Notes: generated by a model from the letters alone, not told the origin. A stretch of DNA of 64,000 nt from Phreatobacter stygius (GCF_005144885.1 NZ_CP039690.1:744001-808000), one strand, 5' to 3'; counted from the first letter of the stretch, positions 26,401 to 38,101 are shown. Translations and numbers: made by a program.

Positions 26401-27987
26401 TCAGACGCGCCGGCGCAGACCCCAGAACGCCGGGATTCCCTTGGGCAGATCGACAATGTTGCGCCGGATGGCGGTGCGCGTGCGGAACTGGCCGAGCGGG
26501 ATATAGGGCACGCTGCGCCAGGCCTGTTCCTGCAAGGCGCGGCAGACGCTTTGCTGGCCGGCCAGGTCAGGGGCGTCGAACCAGGCGGTCCGCAGCCGCT
26601 CGATCTCGGCATCCTTCAGCCAGCCACCAGCCGCATTGCCGTCGCCGCGCAGCGTCACGCTGACCGCCGGATTCAGCATGTCGTAGCCCGACCAGGTGCC
26701 GACGAAGGCGCTCCAGCCGCCGCGGTCCACCGGCTGGTTGCTGGCGCGGCGCTGCATGACCGTGCCCCAGTCGGTGGAGATATAGTCGACATTCATGCCG
26801 ATGCGGCTGAACATGGCCTGGGCCACTTGGCTCATCGCATTGATGGCGGGGATGTCGGACGCCCCCATCAGCACGATGCGTTCGCCCTTGTAGCCGGCGG
26901 CGGCAAGCGCGCGCTTGACCCGTTCGGGATCGCGCGGCCCGCTCAGCACCTCCATGCCGGTGTCGGCCGCCATGGGCGTACCGGGGGTGAACAGGCCGAC
27001 CTTGTCGTTCCACAGCGCGCGATCGTCGCCCGCCACTGCCATCATATATTCCGACTGGTCGACGGCGCCGAGAACCGCGCGCAGGATGGCCGGATTGTCG
27101 AACGGCGGGTTCGCGTGGTTGATGCGGATGACCCCGATCGAACCGGTCGAATCGATGGTCTCCAGCGCAATGTTCCTGTTGCGTGCCAGCAAAGGCAGGA
27201 GATCGGAGCTCGGGGCTTCCCACCAGTCGACCTCGCCCGCCTGCAACGCGGCGGCCGCCGTTCCCGCATCGGGGACGGTGCGCCATTCGACACGGTCGAA
27301 ATGGACATGTTTGCCGCCGGCGAGGAACCGCGACGGCCCCGGCGCGGGGACATATTTGTCGAACCTGGCATAGGCCGCGGACGAGCCGGCGACACGCTCG
27401 CCGGCGAGGAACCGGAACGGTCCGCTGCCGACCATGTCTGTCACCTGCTTCTGCGGCGGCGTCTCGGCGAGCCGCTCGGGCATAATGCAGAGCATGTTCG
27501 GACTGGCCTTGCCGAGCGCCATCGGCAGCAGCGGAAACGGCCGCTTGAGCCGGAACTCGATCAGCGTGTCGGATGGCGCGGAGACCGCGTCGGTCAGCGC
27601 CATCAATGTGCGGCCAACGGAATCGGTCTGGCCCCATCGGCGGATGCTGGCGACGCAGTCGCGCGCCAGCACCGGGCTGCCGTCATGGAACACCAGGCCG
27701 TCGCGCAGCGTCAGCTGCCAGCGTGTGCCGTCATCGGTGACCTGATGGCCCGCCACCATTTGCGGCTGCGGCTGGAACTGATCGTCGATCCCGTAGAGCG
27801 TGTCGAAGACCATGCAAGCATGGTTGCGGGTCACATAGGCCAGCGTCCAGACCGGATCGAGGATCGCCAGGTCGGCATTGGGAATGAAACGCAAGGTCCG
27901 GACCGCCTGCGCCGCACCGAGACGGGGCGCGGCCAGGCTTGCCAGTCCGCCGCCAATGCCCTGCAAGACATGTCGCCTGTTCGGCAT
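26401..27987 (-). CDS. Peptide/nickel-type ABC solute-binding protein (family 5), no adjacent permease
   Basis: The 528-residue protein has an N-terminal twin-arginine-like signal (PNRRHVLQGIGGGLASLAAPRLGAAQA). The family 5 extracellular solute-binding domain follows, with TLRFIPNADLAILDPVW, WQLTLRDGLVFHDGSPVLARDCVASIRRW and MVGSGPFRFL. It should bind a peptide-like or other polar solute in the periplasm. No permease or ATPase gene is near, so it must use a transporter encoded elsewhere or act alone. The ATG at 27987 is preceded by GAGGGGG. It is a paralogue of the protein at 39220-40809. Confidence 0.85.
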   Translation of the reverse strand: MPNRRHVLQGIGGGLASLAAPRLGAAQAVRTLRFIPNADLAILDPVWTLAYVTRNHACMVFDTLYGIDDQFQPQPQMVAGHQVTDDGTRWQLTLRDGLVFHDGSPVLARDCVASIRRWGQTDSVGRTLMALTDAVSAPSDTLIEFRLKRPFPLLPMALGKASPNMLCIMPERLAETPPQKQVTDMVGSGPFRFLAGERVAGSSAAYARFDKYVPAPGPSRFLAGGKHVHFDRVEWRTVPDAGTAAAALQAGEVDWWEAPSSDLLPLLARNRNIALETIDSTGSIGVIRINHANPPFDNPAILRAVLGAVDQSEYMMAVAGDDRALWNDKVGLFTPGTPMAADTGMEVLSGPRDPERVKRALAAAGYKGERIVLMGASDIPAINAMSQVAQAMFSRIGMNVDYISTDWGTVMQRRASNQPVDRGGWSAFVGTWSGYDMLNPAVSVTLRGDGNAAGGWLKDAEIERLRTAWFDAPDLAGQQSVCRALQEQAWRSVPYIPLGQFRTRTAIRRNIVDLPKGIPAFWGLRRRV

Positions 27988-28048
27988 GGAAGCCCCCTCT
28001 TGTTGATCCACGATCGTGACGGGACGCGTCTGGCTCTCCGTCCCTGGC

Positions 28049-29428
28049 TCAGCCGAAACCGCCGGCAACCCAGGCCTGGGTCTCGTCCAGGCTCTCGGCG
28101 ACCGCGCTGAGAATGACGTCGATCTCCGCGTCCTCGATGATCAAAGGCGGCGACAGCATCAGCGCGTCGCCGAGCCCGCGCAGCAGAACCCCACGCCGGT
28201 GAATCGCGCCGGCGAGATGGCCCGCGACCTTGCGCTCGGCCGGGAATGGCTTGCGCGCCGCCTTGTCCATGGTCAGTTCGATCGCCGCCATCAGCCCGAC
28301 GCCGCGAACCTCGCCCACCAGGCGATGATCCGACAATCGGCGGAGCCCGTCCTGCAGGCGCGGCGCGACGCGGCGCACGTGGCCGACAATGTCGCGCTCG
28401 CGATAGATGGCGAGCGTTTCGCGCGCGACGGCTGCGCCGACGGGATGTCCGCCATAAGTGAAGCCGTGCGAGAAATTGCCCAGCTTGTCGCTCTCCGCCA
28501 GCATGGCGTCGTAGATCGCCTGCGACACCAGCGTGGCCGAGATGGGGAAATAGGCCGCCGACAGCCCCTTGGCGCAAGTGACGATGTCGGGCTTGATGCC
28601 ATAGGTCTGGCTGCCCCACATGTTGCCGGTGCGGCCGAAACCGCAGATCACCTCGTCGGCGATGATGAGGATATCGTGGCGTCGCAGGACCGCCTGCACG
28701 CGCTCGAAATAGGTTCGCGGCGGCACCACCACGCCGCCCGTGCCCATCACCGGCTCGGCGATGAAGGCGCCGATCGTCTCCGGCCCTTCCCGCTCGATGA
28801 CCTCCTCGAGTTCGGCTGCCAGCCGGGCCGCGAAATCCTCCTCGGTCTCGCCGGCCAGGCCCTCGCGATAATGGTGCGGACAGGTCACGTGGACGACGCC
28901 GGCCAGCGGCAGGTTGAAGTCCTGATGCATGTTGGCGAGTCCGGTCAGGCTCGCCGAGGCGATCGTCGTGCCGTGATAGCTGCGGCGGCGGGAGATGATC
29001 TTGCGCTTCTCCGGCCGGCCGATCGCATGGTGGTAATACCAGACGAGCTTCATCGCCGTGTCATTGGCTTCCGAACCGGAACAGGCGAACAAGGCCTTCG
29101 ACATGGGCGCCGGTGCCATGCCGACCAGTTCGGCCGACAGTTCCACCACCGGATCGAACGAGCGGTGAGCGAAGGTCTGCATATAAGGCAGCCGGCGCAT
29201 TTGCCGCGTCGCCGCGTCGACCAGCCGCGTTTCGCTGAAACCGAGCGAGGCGCACCACAGGCCCGCCATGCCCTCGAGCAGCCGCTTGCCGTCGGCGTCG
29301 ACCACATAGACGCCGTCGCCGCGTTCGATCAGCAGCGGCCCTTCCGCCTCGTGCCGCCGGAGATTGGTCTGCGGGTGGATGTGATGGGCAATGTCGCGTG
29401 CGAAGGGAGAGTTGAGATCAGCTGACAT
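28049..29428 (-). CDS. Class III aminotransferase (omega-transaminase type)
   Basis: The 459-residue PLP enzyme shows [33 protein letters not shown], the cofactor-phosphate [25 protein letters not shown] with the PLP-binding aspartate, and the Schiff-base lysine near residue 287 in [27 protein letters not shown] follows. It most resembles beta-alanine or putrescine:pyruvate type transaminases. It is the first gene of an operon with a binding protein and an amidohydrolase and is divergent from iclR, suggesting use of an amide-linked amine. Confidence 0.88.
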   Translation of the reverse strand: MSADLNSPFARDIAHHIHPQTNLRRHEAEGPLLIERGDGVYVVDADGKRLLEGMAGLWCASLGFSETRLVDAATRQMRRLPYMQTFAHRSFDPVVELSAELVGMAPAPMSKALFACSGSEANDTAMKLVWYYHHAIGRPEKRKIISRRRSYHGTTIASASLTGLANMHQDFNLPLAGVVHVTCPHHYREGLAGETEEDFAARLAAELEEVIEREGPETIGAFIAEPVMGTGGVVVPPRTYFERVQAVLRRHDILIIADEVICGFGRTGNMWGSQTYGIKPDIVTCAKGLSAAYFPISATLVSQAIYDAMLAESDKLGNFSHGFTYGGHPVGAAVARETLAIYRERDIVGHVRRVAPRLQDGLRRLSDHRLVGEVRGVGLMAAIELTMDKAARKPFPAERKVAGHLAGAIHRRGVLLRGLGDALMLSPPLIIEDAEIDVILSAVAESLDETQAWVAGGFG

Positions 29429-29509
29429 CGACCGTCACCGCTTGAGCCATCCTGATCAGGAGGATGGAAGCGCTGGTCATCTGTTGTCAAATATGAAATT
29501 GACTTTCAC

Positions 29510-29530
29510 GTGTTGTTTATATAGCAACAC
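29510..29530. promoter_or_regulatory. Candidate IclR operator palindrome
   Basis: GTGTTG (29510-29515) and CAACAC (29525-29530) are perfect inverted arms around a nine-base AT-rich spacer. The site lies 24 bases upstream of the iclR start and 81 bases upstream of the divergent transaminase start. A TTGACT at 29499-29504 could be a -35 element overlapping it. Autoregulation and operon control are inferred. Confidence 0.45.
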
Positions 29531-29554
29531 ATAGACCAGAATGAAGGACGTCGC

Positions 29555-30340
29555 ATGAAGACCGCCCACAAGACGATCCGGCTGTTGCGGCAGTTCACCG
29601 CGCAAGAACCCGACCTCGGAGTCAGTGACCTTGCCCGTCGCCTCGACATGGACCGGTCGGGCGTCCATCGCATTCTGCAGACCCTGGTGGCGGAGAACTT
29701 CGTCGAGCAGGATCCGCAGACGCGGCTTTACCGGCTCGGGCTCGGCGTTCTCGACCTGGCGGCGGTCCGGATCAGCCAGCACGGCCTCCTGCCGATCGCC
29801 CTGCCCTATCTCGATCGTCTGCGCGACGAGACCGGCGAGACGGTGGCCCTGCTGGTGCCGGACCGAAGCGATGCCGTCTGCATCGCGGTGGTCGAAAGCC
29901 GCCATTCCGTGCGGGTGGGTTATGATGTCGGCGAGCGCATCCCGCTGCATGGGTCGGCCGGCGGCCAGGCATTGCTCGCCCACATGGCGGATGATGCCTT
30001 CGAGGCCTATTGCGCGGCTGGCCTGACGCGCTTCACGGCGCGGACGATCACCGAACGCGACATGTTGCGGACGACCCTCGACGAGATCCGCCGGCGCGGT
30101 TTCGCCTGGGCCCAGGACAGCTATATCGAGGGCGTGCTGAGCGCCGCGGCACCCGTGCTGGACCCGAAACAGCGCATCGCCGGATCGATCGCCGTGGCCG
30201 GACCGGCGCAACGCCTGTCGGTCGAGACATTGCCCGAGATCGCCGCCGCGGCGCTGCGGGTGGCCAATGCCGTCACCGCGGAATGGGCCGGGCTCAACGG
30301 CGCGGGAACCCAGGCCCGTATTGGCCTCAGGCCGGGCTGA
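29555..30340 (+). CDS. IclR-family transcriptional regulator
   Basis: The 261-residue protein has an N-terminal winged HTH (KTIRLLRQFTAQEPDLGVSDLARRLDMDRSGVHRILQTLVAENFVEQDPQTRLYRLGLGVLDLA). An IclR effector domain follows (ARPYLDRL-like ALPYLDRLRDETGETVALLVPD, GERIPLHGSAGGQALLAHM, RGFAWAQDSYIEGVLSAAAPVLD, IAGSIAVAGPAQRL). It probably controls the divergent transaminase, binding-protein and amidohydrolase operon in response to its substrate. Confidence 0.88.
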   Translation: MKTAHKTIRLLRQFTAQEPDLGVSDLARRLDMDRSGVHRILQTLVAENFVEQDPQTRLYRLGLGVLDLAAVRISQHGLLPIALPYLDRLRDETGETVALLVPDRSDAVCIAVVESRHSVRVGYDVGERIPLHGSAGGQALLAHMADDAFEAYCAAGLTRFTARTITERDMLRTTLDEIRRRGFAWAQDSYIEGVLSAAAPVLDPKQRIAGSIAVAGPAQRLSVETLPEIAAAALRVANAVTAEWAGLNGAGTQARIGLRPG

Positions 30341-30419
30341 CCGGCATTTCTCATCCAATGGCGCAAGGCGATCGTACAACCATCAGTACCCAGCCCGTTC
30401 TCGGGAGATCGCCTCGCCG

Positions 30420-31715
30420 ATGTTCGCCCCCGGTCCGCACCCCGTGGCCAAGGCGCTTGCAGCGCCGGTCCTGCCGCCCTCGGCGACGCGGCAGTGGATC
30501 AGCCTGTCCGGCCTGGTCGTGCTCGTCGGCGTGTTGAGCCTGCTCAAGGCCGTCGCCTGGCAGGATGGCATCACCGCCATGCTCCTGCTGGTTGGAGCCA
30601 TCGCCCTGCCGATCATCGCGCTCGAATGGTGGACGCGGGTGCCGGAGGCCCCACCGGCGCTGCCGGCCGATGCCGGACAGCAGCCGGCCCGCATCGCGAT
30701 CAAGCTCACCGGCCTTGGCGCGACCTATGCCGCCATCGCCACGCTCTACTGGATGCTGCCGGTCTATCGTGACGGCCAGGCCGATGTTCTGCTGGCGCTC
30801 GTCCGTCACCTTGCCGTGCCGGTCGCGGTGATCACGCCCTTCTACGTCTGGCTCACCGACACGCGTCAGGGCGAACCGCGCGATGGCTGCTACATGGCCG
30901 GCCTCGCGGTGCTCGGCCGCTGGCCGGAGGTCGACCGCACCATGGTCCGCCAATATGCGCTGGGCTGGCTGGTCAAGGCCTTTTTCCTGCCGATCATGGT
31001 CGAGGCCGCGCATCATGACCTCACATGGTTCCTGACAGTCGACCTCGGCGCGGCGTTTCGGGCCCATGCCTTCGGCTGGTACGAGATCGCCTACCGGTCG
31101 CTCTATTTCGTCGAGGTTCTCTGGGCCGGGGCCGGCTATTTCCTCACCTTTCGCCTGTTCGACAGCCATATCCGCTCGACCGAGCCGACGACCGCGGGCT
31201 GGCTCGTCTGCGTGCTGTGCTACGCGCCGATCTGGTCGATGATGTCGCGCAACTATTTCGCCTATGAGACCGGCACGACCTGGGGCATCTGGCTTGCCGA
31301 CATGCCGCAGGTGAAGCAGTGCTGGGCCTTGGCCATCATCGCCCTGCTCGCGGTCTATGCCTGGGCGACGATTTCATTCGGCGTCCGCTTTTCCAACCTG
31401 ACCCACCGCGGCATCCTGACCAACGGCCCCTACCGCCTGACCAAGCACCCGGCCTATCTCAGCAAGAACCTGTCATGGTGGCTGATCTCGGTGCCCTTCG
31501 TCACCGAGGCCAGCGGCGCCGAGGCGCTCCGGCACAGCCTGCTGCTCGCCGGCGTCAACCTGATCTATTATTGCCGTGCCAAGACCGAGGAGCGGCACCT
31601 GTCGCGTGATCCGACCTATGTCGCTTATGCCGCCTGGATCGCCGAGCATGGCCTGGTCGCCCGGGCCATGCGTTTCGGCAGGCAGATGCGCTGGACCGCG
31701 CCGCGGCCCCTTTGA
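30420..31715 (+). CDS. Polytopic membrane protein with C-terminal ICMT/PEMT-like methyltransferase motif
   Basis: The 431-residue protein has roughly nine hydrophobic segments. The last 110 residues carry the isoprenylcysteine or phospholipid methyltransferase pattern: GILTNGPYRLTKHPAYLSKNLSWWL, then AKTEERHLSRDPTYVAYAAWI, where R-H-P-x-Y-x-x and E-E-x-x-L residues bind S-adenosylmethionine in ICMT. The preceding 300 residues are an unusual multi-helix extension absent from ordinary ICMT proteins. It may methylate a membrane lipid or isoprenoid. The ATG at 30420 has only a weak, distant GGGAG, and the frame is open upstream. Confidence 0.7.
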   Translation: MFAPGPHPVAKALAAPVLPPSATRQWISLSGLVVLVGVLSLLKAVAWQDGITAMLLLVGAIALPIIALEWWTRVPEAPPALPADAGQQPARIAIKLTGLGATYAAIATLYWMLPVYRDGQADVLLALVRHLAVPVAVITPFYVWLTDTRQGEPRDGCYMAGLAVLGRWPEVDRTMVRQYALGWLVKAFFLPIMVEAAHHDLTWFLTVDLGAAFRAHAFGWYEIAYRSLYFVEVLWAGAGYFLTFRLFDSHIRSTEPTTAGWLVCVLCYAPIWSMMSRNYFAYETGTTWGIWLADMPQVKQCWALAIIALLAVYAWATISFGVRFSNLTHRGILTNGPYRLTKHPAYLSKNLSWWLISVPFVTEASGAEALRHSLLLAGVNLIYYCRAKTEERHLSRDPTYVAYAAWIAEHGLVARAMRFGRQMRWTAPRPL

Positions 31716-31722
31716 CTCGAGA

Positions 31723-31752
31723 CAAAAAAATGCCCGGCGCGAGGCCGGGCAT
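31723..31752 (-). terminator. Intrinsic terminator of rpoD
   Basis: ATGCCCGGC (31730-31738) and GCCGGGCAT (31744-31752) form a perfect nine-base stem with loop GCGAG. Read on the minus strand it is followed by seven Ts. It lies 51 bases beyond the rpoD stop. Confidence 0.85.
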
Positions 31753-31802
31753 CGTGAGAACGGACGAACCGCCGGACCAGGCCCGGCGGGCGATAGGACC
31801 GG

Positions 31803-33812
<2,010 letters not shown>

Positions 33813-33875
33813 CGCTCGCCGGGGTGCTGACCCCGCATGGCGCGTCGGGGTGGGTTCAAGGCCCGCCGCAACGCC

Positions 33876-33909
33876 AAAAAAGGGGCGGCGCTCGCTTGGA
33901 GCGCGCCCC
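33876..33909 (-). terminator. Intrinsic terminator between dnaG and rpoD
   Basis: An 11-base stem with one bulged base pairs 33882-33893 with 33899-33909 across a short GCTT-containing loop. Read on the minus strand it is followed by six Ts. It lies about 110 bases beyond the dnaG stop and 64 bases before rpoD, so readthrough from dnaG into rpoD is probably limited. Confidence 0.75.
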
Positions 33910-34021
33910 GACCGCTAGTGATTCGCTACCCTTAAGGCCTCTGTCCTTAAGCCCTCATGAACCATGACCCGCCGCCTCGTCTCCGCTGCGCGGTCCTGCC
34001 CGTCCGTCGTTCCAGGCCTGC

Positions 34022-35962
34022 TCATCCGGACCGACTCCCCCGCCCGGACGAATGACCGAACCCCTCGATCAGGGCTTCGGTACCAGTCAGCTCCGCTTCG
34101 CGACGTTTGACGTCGATCAGCCAGTGCTCATTCGCTTCCGTGGGGTCATCGCCGAAGGCACGCTCGGCATCCCTGATTTCCTTAATTAGCGCTTGCTTCT
34201 TGCGATGCAAGGTCAGGAGTTGGCCGAAGGTGACTTCGACGTCGATTCTCGCCGCGCCCGGCATGGCCCCCCAGACCGCGCTGGAGGTCGCAATAGCGCG
34301 GATTTGCTGGATTAGCGCACCATGCCCATGGGCCATGAGAGCCGATGCATAGGCAACCTGCTCTCCCTCGACGCCGTGCGCATGCACTTCCAACAAGGCA
34401 ACTTTGAGGCTTTCCGCCTGTGGATGGCGAAAATCCAGCGCCGCGAGATCTTCCTCGGCGCCATCGATCAGCCAGGGGTGATTGAGCAGGGCCGTGAGAA
34501 TCAGCGCCTCGCGCAGCGGCATCGAGGCGCGCGGGCCGCGCACCAGCGCGGAATTGGACAAGGACGGCGACGGCCGGTGATCGGGAACCGCGAAGCCGCC
34601 CTGGCCGAACCCGCCCTGGCCGCGAAAGCCGCCCTGCCCGCGAAAGCCGCCTTGCGGCCCGCCCTTGCCGGCTGAGCGCCGGTCGCGCTGCTGCGGCCGG
34701 AACAGATCGGACAGCCGGCCGAACACGTCGTCGCGATAGTGCCGCCGGACGTTCTCGTCGCCAATGGTGGCGACCACCTCGGTAAAACGCGCTTCCAGCG
34801 CGGCACGCTTTTCCGGGGTGCCGAAGACACCAGCCTCGGTCTCGCGCTGCCACAGCATGGAAGCGAGCGGCTGGGCCCGTTCCAGCACGGCATCGATGGC
34901 CTCCCGGCCGGAGGAGCGGATCAGGTCGTCGGGGTCCTGGCCCTCGGGCAGGCTGGCGAACATCAGGCTGCGGCCGGGCTTCAGGTGCGGCAGCGCGATA
35001 TCGACGGCGCGATAGGCGGCGCGCCGGCCGGCCTTGTCGCCGTCGAACAGCAGGATCGGGTCCGGCGCCATGCGCCACAAGAGTTCGAGCTGGCCTTCGG
35101 TCAGCGCGGTGCCGAGCGGCGCCACCGTCTCGCCAAAGCCGGCCATGACCATGGCGATGACGTCGACATAACCCTCGACCGCGATGACCCGGCTGGTCTT
35201 GTGGCTGGGTTCGCGGGCGCCGAAGGCGTTGTAGAGCAGCGAACCCTTGTGGAAGAGCTCGGTCTCCGGCGAGTTCAGATATTTCGCCGGCACGTCCTTT
35301 TCCAGGGCGCGGCCGCCAAAGGCCACCACCCGGCCGCGCAGGTCGGTGATCGGGAACATCACCCGGTCGCGGAACCGGTCATAAGGAACCGGAATGCCGT
35401 CGCCATGAACCAGCAGGCCCGCCGCCACCATGTCGCCGACCGGCACGCCCTTGGCACCGAGATGTTCCTTCAAGGCGAAGCGCTCGGCCGGTGAATAGCC
35501 AATGCGGAACTTCACCTGGGTCTGCGGCCCCAGCGCCCGCCCGGCGAGATAGCCGCGCGCCTTCGCGCCCTGGCGATCCTGCAGCTGCGCCTCGAAGAAT
35601 TTCGCCGCAAGCTCCAACACCTCGTAGAGGCTCTTGGCCTTCTCGGCGCGCTGAACCTCTTCCGCCGTCACCTTGGGCATCGGCACGCCGGCAAGCGAGG
35701 CCAGTTGTTCAACCGCCTCGGGGAACGACAGCCCCTCGGTCTCGATCACGAAACTGAACTGGTCGCCGTGCTTGCCCGACGAGAAGCAATGATAGAAGCC
35801 CTTCTGGTCATTGACATAAAAGGACGGCGTCTTCTCGGCGTTGAACGGCGACAGGCCGCGCCACTCGCGGCCCTGCTTCTTCAATTTGACGCGTTTTCCC
35901 ACCACCTCCGACACGGGGAGGCGTTGCCGGATCTCGTCCAGGAATGACGGCGGAAAGCGCAT
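34022..35962 (-). CDS. dnaG: DNA primase DnaG with degenerate zinc finger
   Basis: The 646-residue primase starts MRFPPSFLDEIRQRLPVSEVVG. The zinc-binding region retains its fold sequence (WRGLSPFNAEKTPSFYVNDQKGFYHCFSSGKHGD), but the usual C-x-x-H and C-x-x-C ligands are replaced by S, N and S, leaving one cysteine. The catalytic core and TOPRIM domain are normal, with VIAVEGYVDVIAM, LLFDGDKAGRRAAYRA and FASLPEGQDPDDLIR. A glycine-phenylalanine-glutamine linker (FRGQGG repeats, about residues 435-460) precedes the C-terminal helicase-binding domain. It synthesises replication primers. It is the first gene of the dnaG-rpoD pair. Confidence 0.95.
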   Translation of the reverse strand: MRFPPSFLDEIRQRLPVSEVVGKRVKLKKQGREWRGLSPFNAEKTPSFYVNDQKGFYHCFSSGKHGDQFSFVIETEGLSFPEAVEQLASLAGVPMPKVTAEEVQRAEKAKSLYEVLELAAKFFEAQLQDRQGAKARGYLAGRALGPQTQVKFRIGYSPAERFALKEHLGAKGVPVGDMVAAGLLVHGDGIPVPYDRFRDRVMFPITDLRGRVVAFGGRALEKDVPAKYLNSPETELFHKGSLLYNAFGAREPSHKTSRVIAVEGYVDVIAMVMAGFGETVAPLGTALTEGQLELLWRMAPDPILLFDGDKAGRRAAYRAVDIALPHLKPGRSLMFASLPEGQDPDDLIRSSGREAIDAVLERAQPLASMLWQRETEAGVFGTPEKRAALEARFTEVVATIGDENVRRHYRDDVFGRLSDLFRPQQRDRRSAGKGGPQGGFRGQGGFRGQGGFGQGGFAVPDHRPSPSLSNSALVRGPRASMPLREALILTALLNHPWLIDGAEEDLAALDFRHPQAESLKVALLEVHAHGVEGEQVAYASALMAHGHGALIQQIRAIATSSAVWGAMPGAARIDVEVTFGQLLTLHRKKQALIKEIRDAERAFGDDPTEANEHWLIDVKRREAELTGTEALIEGFGHSSGRGSRSG

Positions 35963-36045
35963 GAACCCGTCTTAGCACTTCCGGCGCCTGGGAACGAAGC
36001 GGCCTGTGGGAAACCAGCCGCTTCGGCACTGGTGGCACAAGCCGG

Positions 36046-36882
36046 TTAACGCTCGATCAGCTTGCGATAGAGATGCCAGGTCGCGTGGCCCAGCACCGGC
36101 ATGACGATGGCAAGCCCGACCAGCGCCGGGATCGAGCCCAGCACCAGGAGGGCGGCGACGATCAGGCCCCACAACGCCATGGTGGCCGGATTGGCCTTGA
36201 CCGCCTGGAGCGAGGTCTTGATCGCCGTCGTGGCGTCGACATTGCGGTCGAGCAGCAGCGGGAACGAGACCACGCCGATCATCAAGGTGACCACGGCAAA
36301 GACGAAGCCAATGGCATTGCCGACGAGAATCAGCGTCCAGCCGGCCCGGCTGGTGAAGATCTCGCGGAAGAAATCGATCGGATCGCGCGGCACGTCGTCG
36401 CCGAACATGCTGCGATAGAGGATCAGCGCCACCCCGAGCCAGCACAGGAACAGCACCATCAGCACGCCGCCGAGTTCGGCGATGGCCGCGCGCGAGGGCG
36501 AATGCAGCACGTCGAAGGCATGGCGCCAGGAGGTGTCGAGCCCCTGCTCGCGCCGCCGGCTGATCTCATAGAGCCCGATCGCCGCGAAGGGCCCGATCAA
36601 GGCGAAACCCGCGGCCAGCGGAAACAGCATCGGCAGCACGTCGAAACCGACGGCGAGCCGGCCAAGATAGAGACCGGCGATCGGATAGATCAGGCAAAGG
36701 AACAGGAGATGGCTGGGCATGGCCCAGAAGTCATCGAGGCCTTTCGCCAAAGCGTCCTTCAGATCCGCCGGGACGATCCGTCGGATCGTCGGCGGCGCGA
36801 CACTGACCGGAGCAACCGGCGCAGGCCCACCATCGGCGCGGGCGCGCAAGGATTTCGGAGAAGCTGCACGTGCTTTTGCCAT
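36046..36882 (-). CDS. DUF2189 membrane protein
   Basis: The 278-residue protein has a positively charged, proline-rich N-terminus and about six hydrophobic helices. It shows the DUF2189 pattern ([81 protein letters not shown]-like [40 protein letters not shown]). Its function is unknown. The region AATAIxTS-x-x-A-V-x-x-N is a conserved family feature. It is 83 bases from dnaG in the same direction. Confidence 0.82.
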   Translation of the reverse strand: MAKARAASPKSLRARADGGPAPVAPVSVAPPTIRRIVPADLKDALAKGLDDFWAMPSHLLFLCLIYPIAGLYLGRLAVGFDVLPMLFPLAAGFALIGPFAAIGLYEISRRREQGLDTSWRHAFDVLHSPSRAAIAELGGVLMVLFLCWLGVALILYRSMFGDDVPRDPIDFFREIFTSRAGWTLILVGNAIGFVFAVVTLMIGVVSFPLLLDRNVDATTAIKTSLQAVKANPATMALWGLIVAALLVLGSIPALVGLAIVMPVLGHATWHLYRKLIER

Positions 36883-37045
36883 GTCGTTTCACCCGACTTG
36901 GAGGCCGTTCAGGCCGTTCTTGCACTGCGGCAATGCGGACATTCACTTCCGCTGCCGCCAGCGTCGAGCCTGAACTCGGTATCACCGCTTGTACACCGGG
37001 ACGAAAGGCTTGTCGCGTCAGGAGAGCACACGATGCGGCGGGGCC

Positions 37046-37084
37046 GGGCCGAAGTCTTGGGCCGAAGTCTTGGGCCGAAGTCTT
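37046..37084. repeat. Three perfect 13-bp tandem repeats
   Basis: The unit GGGCCGAAGTCTT occurs three times in succession (37046, 37059, 37072). It lies in the gap between the DUF2189 gene start and the LysR gene stop, just 19 bases before the latter. Confidence 0.9.
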
Positions 37085-37103
37085 AGGCCCCCTCGCCAAG
37101 ACC

Positions 37104-38036
37104 TCACGGAACCGCGCGCAGCGCCTCCGTGCATTCTTTCATCATGCGCGGATACTCCTTGACGATGTGATCGATCAGCGCCCGCACCGCCGGCAGCAGG
37201 CCCTGCCGTGTGGTGAAGACCAGGTGGATCGTACCCATCGGCGCGGTCCAGCCGGGCAGGACCAGGACCAGCGCGCCGGCGTCGATCGCGTCATCGGCCA
37301 CCTGCTCGGGCAGCAGCGCGACGCCCAGCCCCTCGATCGCCGCCTGTTTCAACATGGCGAAGCTGCTGCCGCTCAGCCGCGGTTCATGGGCGACCTCGAC
37401 CTTGCGCCCGTCCGGATCGGTCAGGTGCCAGGTGTCCTGGACGAACTGTTCGGTGGACGACAGCGTCGGCACCAGGCCAAGCGTCTCGACGCCGATATGG
37501 CCGCCATGGCGGGCGATGAAATCAGGGCTTGCCACCAGCACCTGCCGGCTCTGGCCGAGGATCCGCATGGTCAGGTTCGGATCGGTGTCGAGCCGGGTTC
37601 TGACCCTCAAGGCGACGTCGACGCGCTCTTCGATCAGGTCGACCGGCCGGTTGGCGACCAGCATCTGCACCTTGACCTCGGCAAAGCGTTTCAGGAAGGC
37701 CGGCAGGATCCGCGCCATCAGGCTCTGCGCGATATCGGGCGGGCAAGCCAGCCGGACGATGCCGCGCGGCTCGGCGCGGGCCTTGGCGACCAGCGCCTCG
37801 GCAACCTCGACGCCAGCCAGCACCGACTGGCATTGCTGGTAGAATTCCTGGCCGATATCGGTCACCCGGAACCGCCGTGTCGAGCGCTCGATCAGCCTGA
37901 CGCCAAGGCGCTGCTCGAGCCTGGCGACATGTTTGCTCAATTTGGATTTGGGGATGTCGAGCGCCCGGCCGGCCGGCGAAAAGCCCTTGTGCTGGACAAC
38001 CGCGGCAAACAGATAGAGGTCGTTCAGGTCTTGCAC
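37104..38036 (-). CDS. LysR-family transcriptional regulator
   Basis: The 310-residue protein has the LysR HTH at its N-terminus ([62 protein letters not shown]). A periplasmic-binding-like effector domain follows ([27 protein letters not shown] onward). The start is GTG at 38036 with AGGAG eight bases upstream; the frame is open much further upstream without protein-like features. It diverges from azoR across an 8-8-8 palindrome, so it probably controls that gene in response to quinones or electrophiles. It belongs to the group often paired with azoreductase or quinone reductase genes. Confidence 0.88.
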   Translation of the reverse strand: MQDLNDLYLFAAVVQHKGFSPAGRALDIPKSKLSKHVARLEQRLGVRLIERSTRRFRVTDIGQEFYQQCQSVLAGVEVAEALVAKARAEPRGIVRLACPPDIAQSLMARILPAFLKRFAEVKVQMLVANRPVDLIEERVDVALRVRTRLDTDPNLTMRILGQSRQVLVASPDFIARHGGHIGVETLGLVPTLSSTEQFVQDTWHLTDPDGRKVEVAHEPRLSGSSFAMLKQAAIEGLGVALLPEQVADDAIDAGALVLVLPGWTAPMGTIHLVFTTRQGLLPAVRALIDHIVKEYPRMMKECTEALRAVP

Positions 38037-38077
38037 CGGCTTCACTCCTGCCCTTGCGAGCGCCTTGCAGCGTTTCC

Positions 38078-38101
38078 AAATCGAAACGATCAGTTCGATT
38101 T
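38078..38101. promoter_or_regulatory. Candidate LysR-box palindrome for azoR
   Basis: AAATCGAA (38078-38085) and TTCGATTT (38094-38101) are perfect inverted arms around an eight-base spacer. The site lies 41 bases upstream of the lysR GTG and 73 bases upstream of azoR. It fits a LysR-type T-N11-A site, although the regulator assignment is inferred. Confidence 0.55.
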
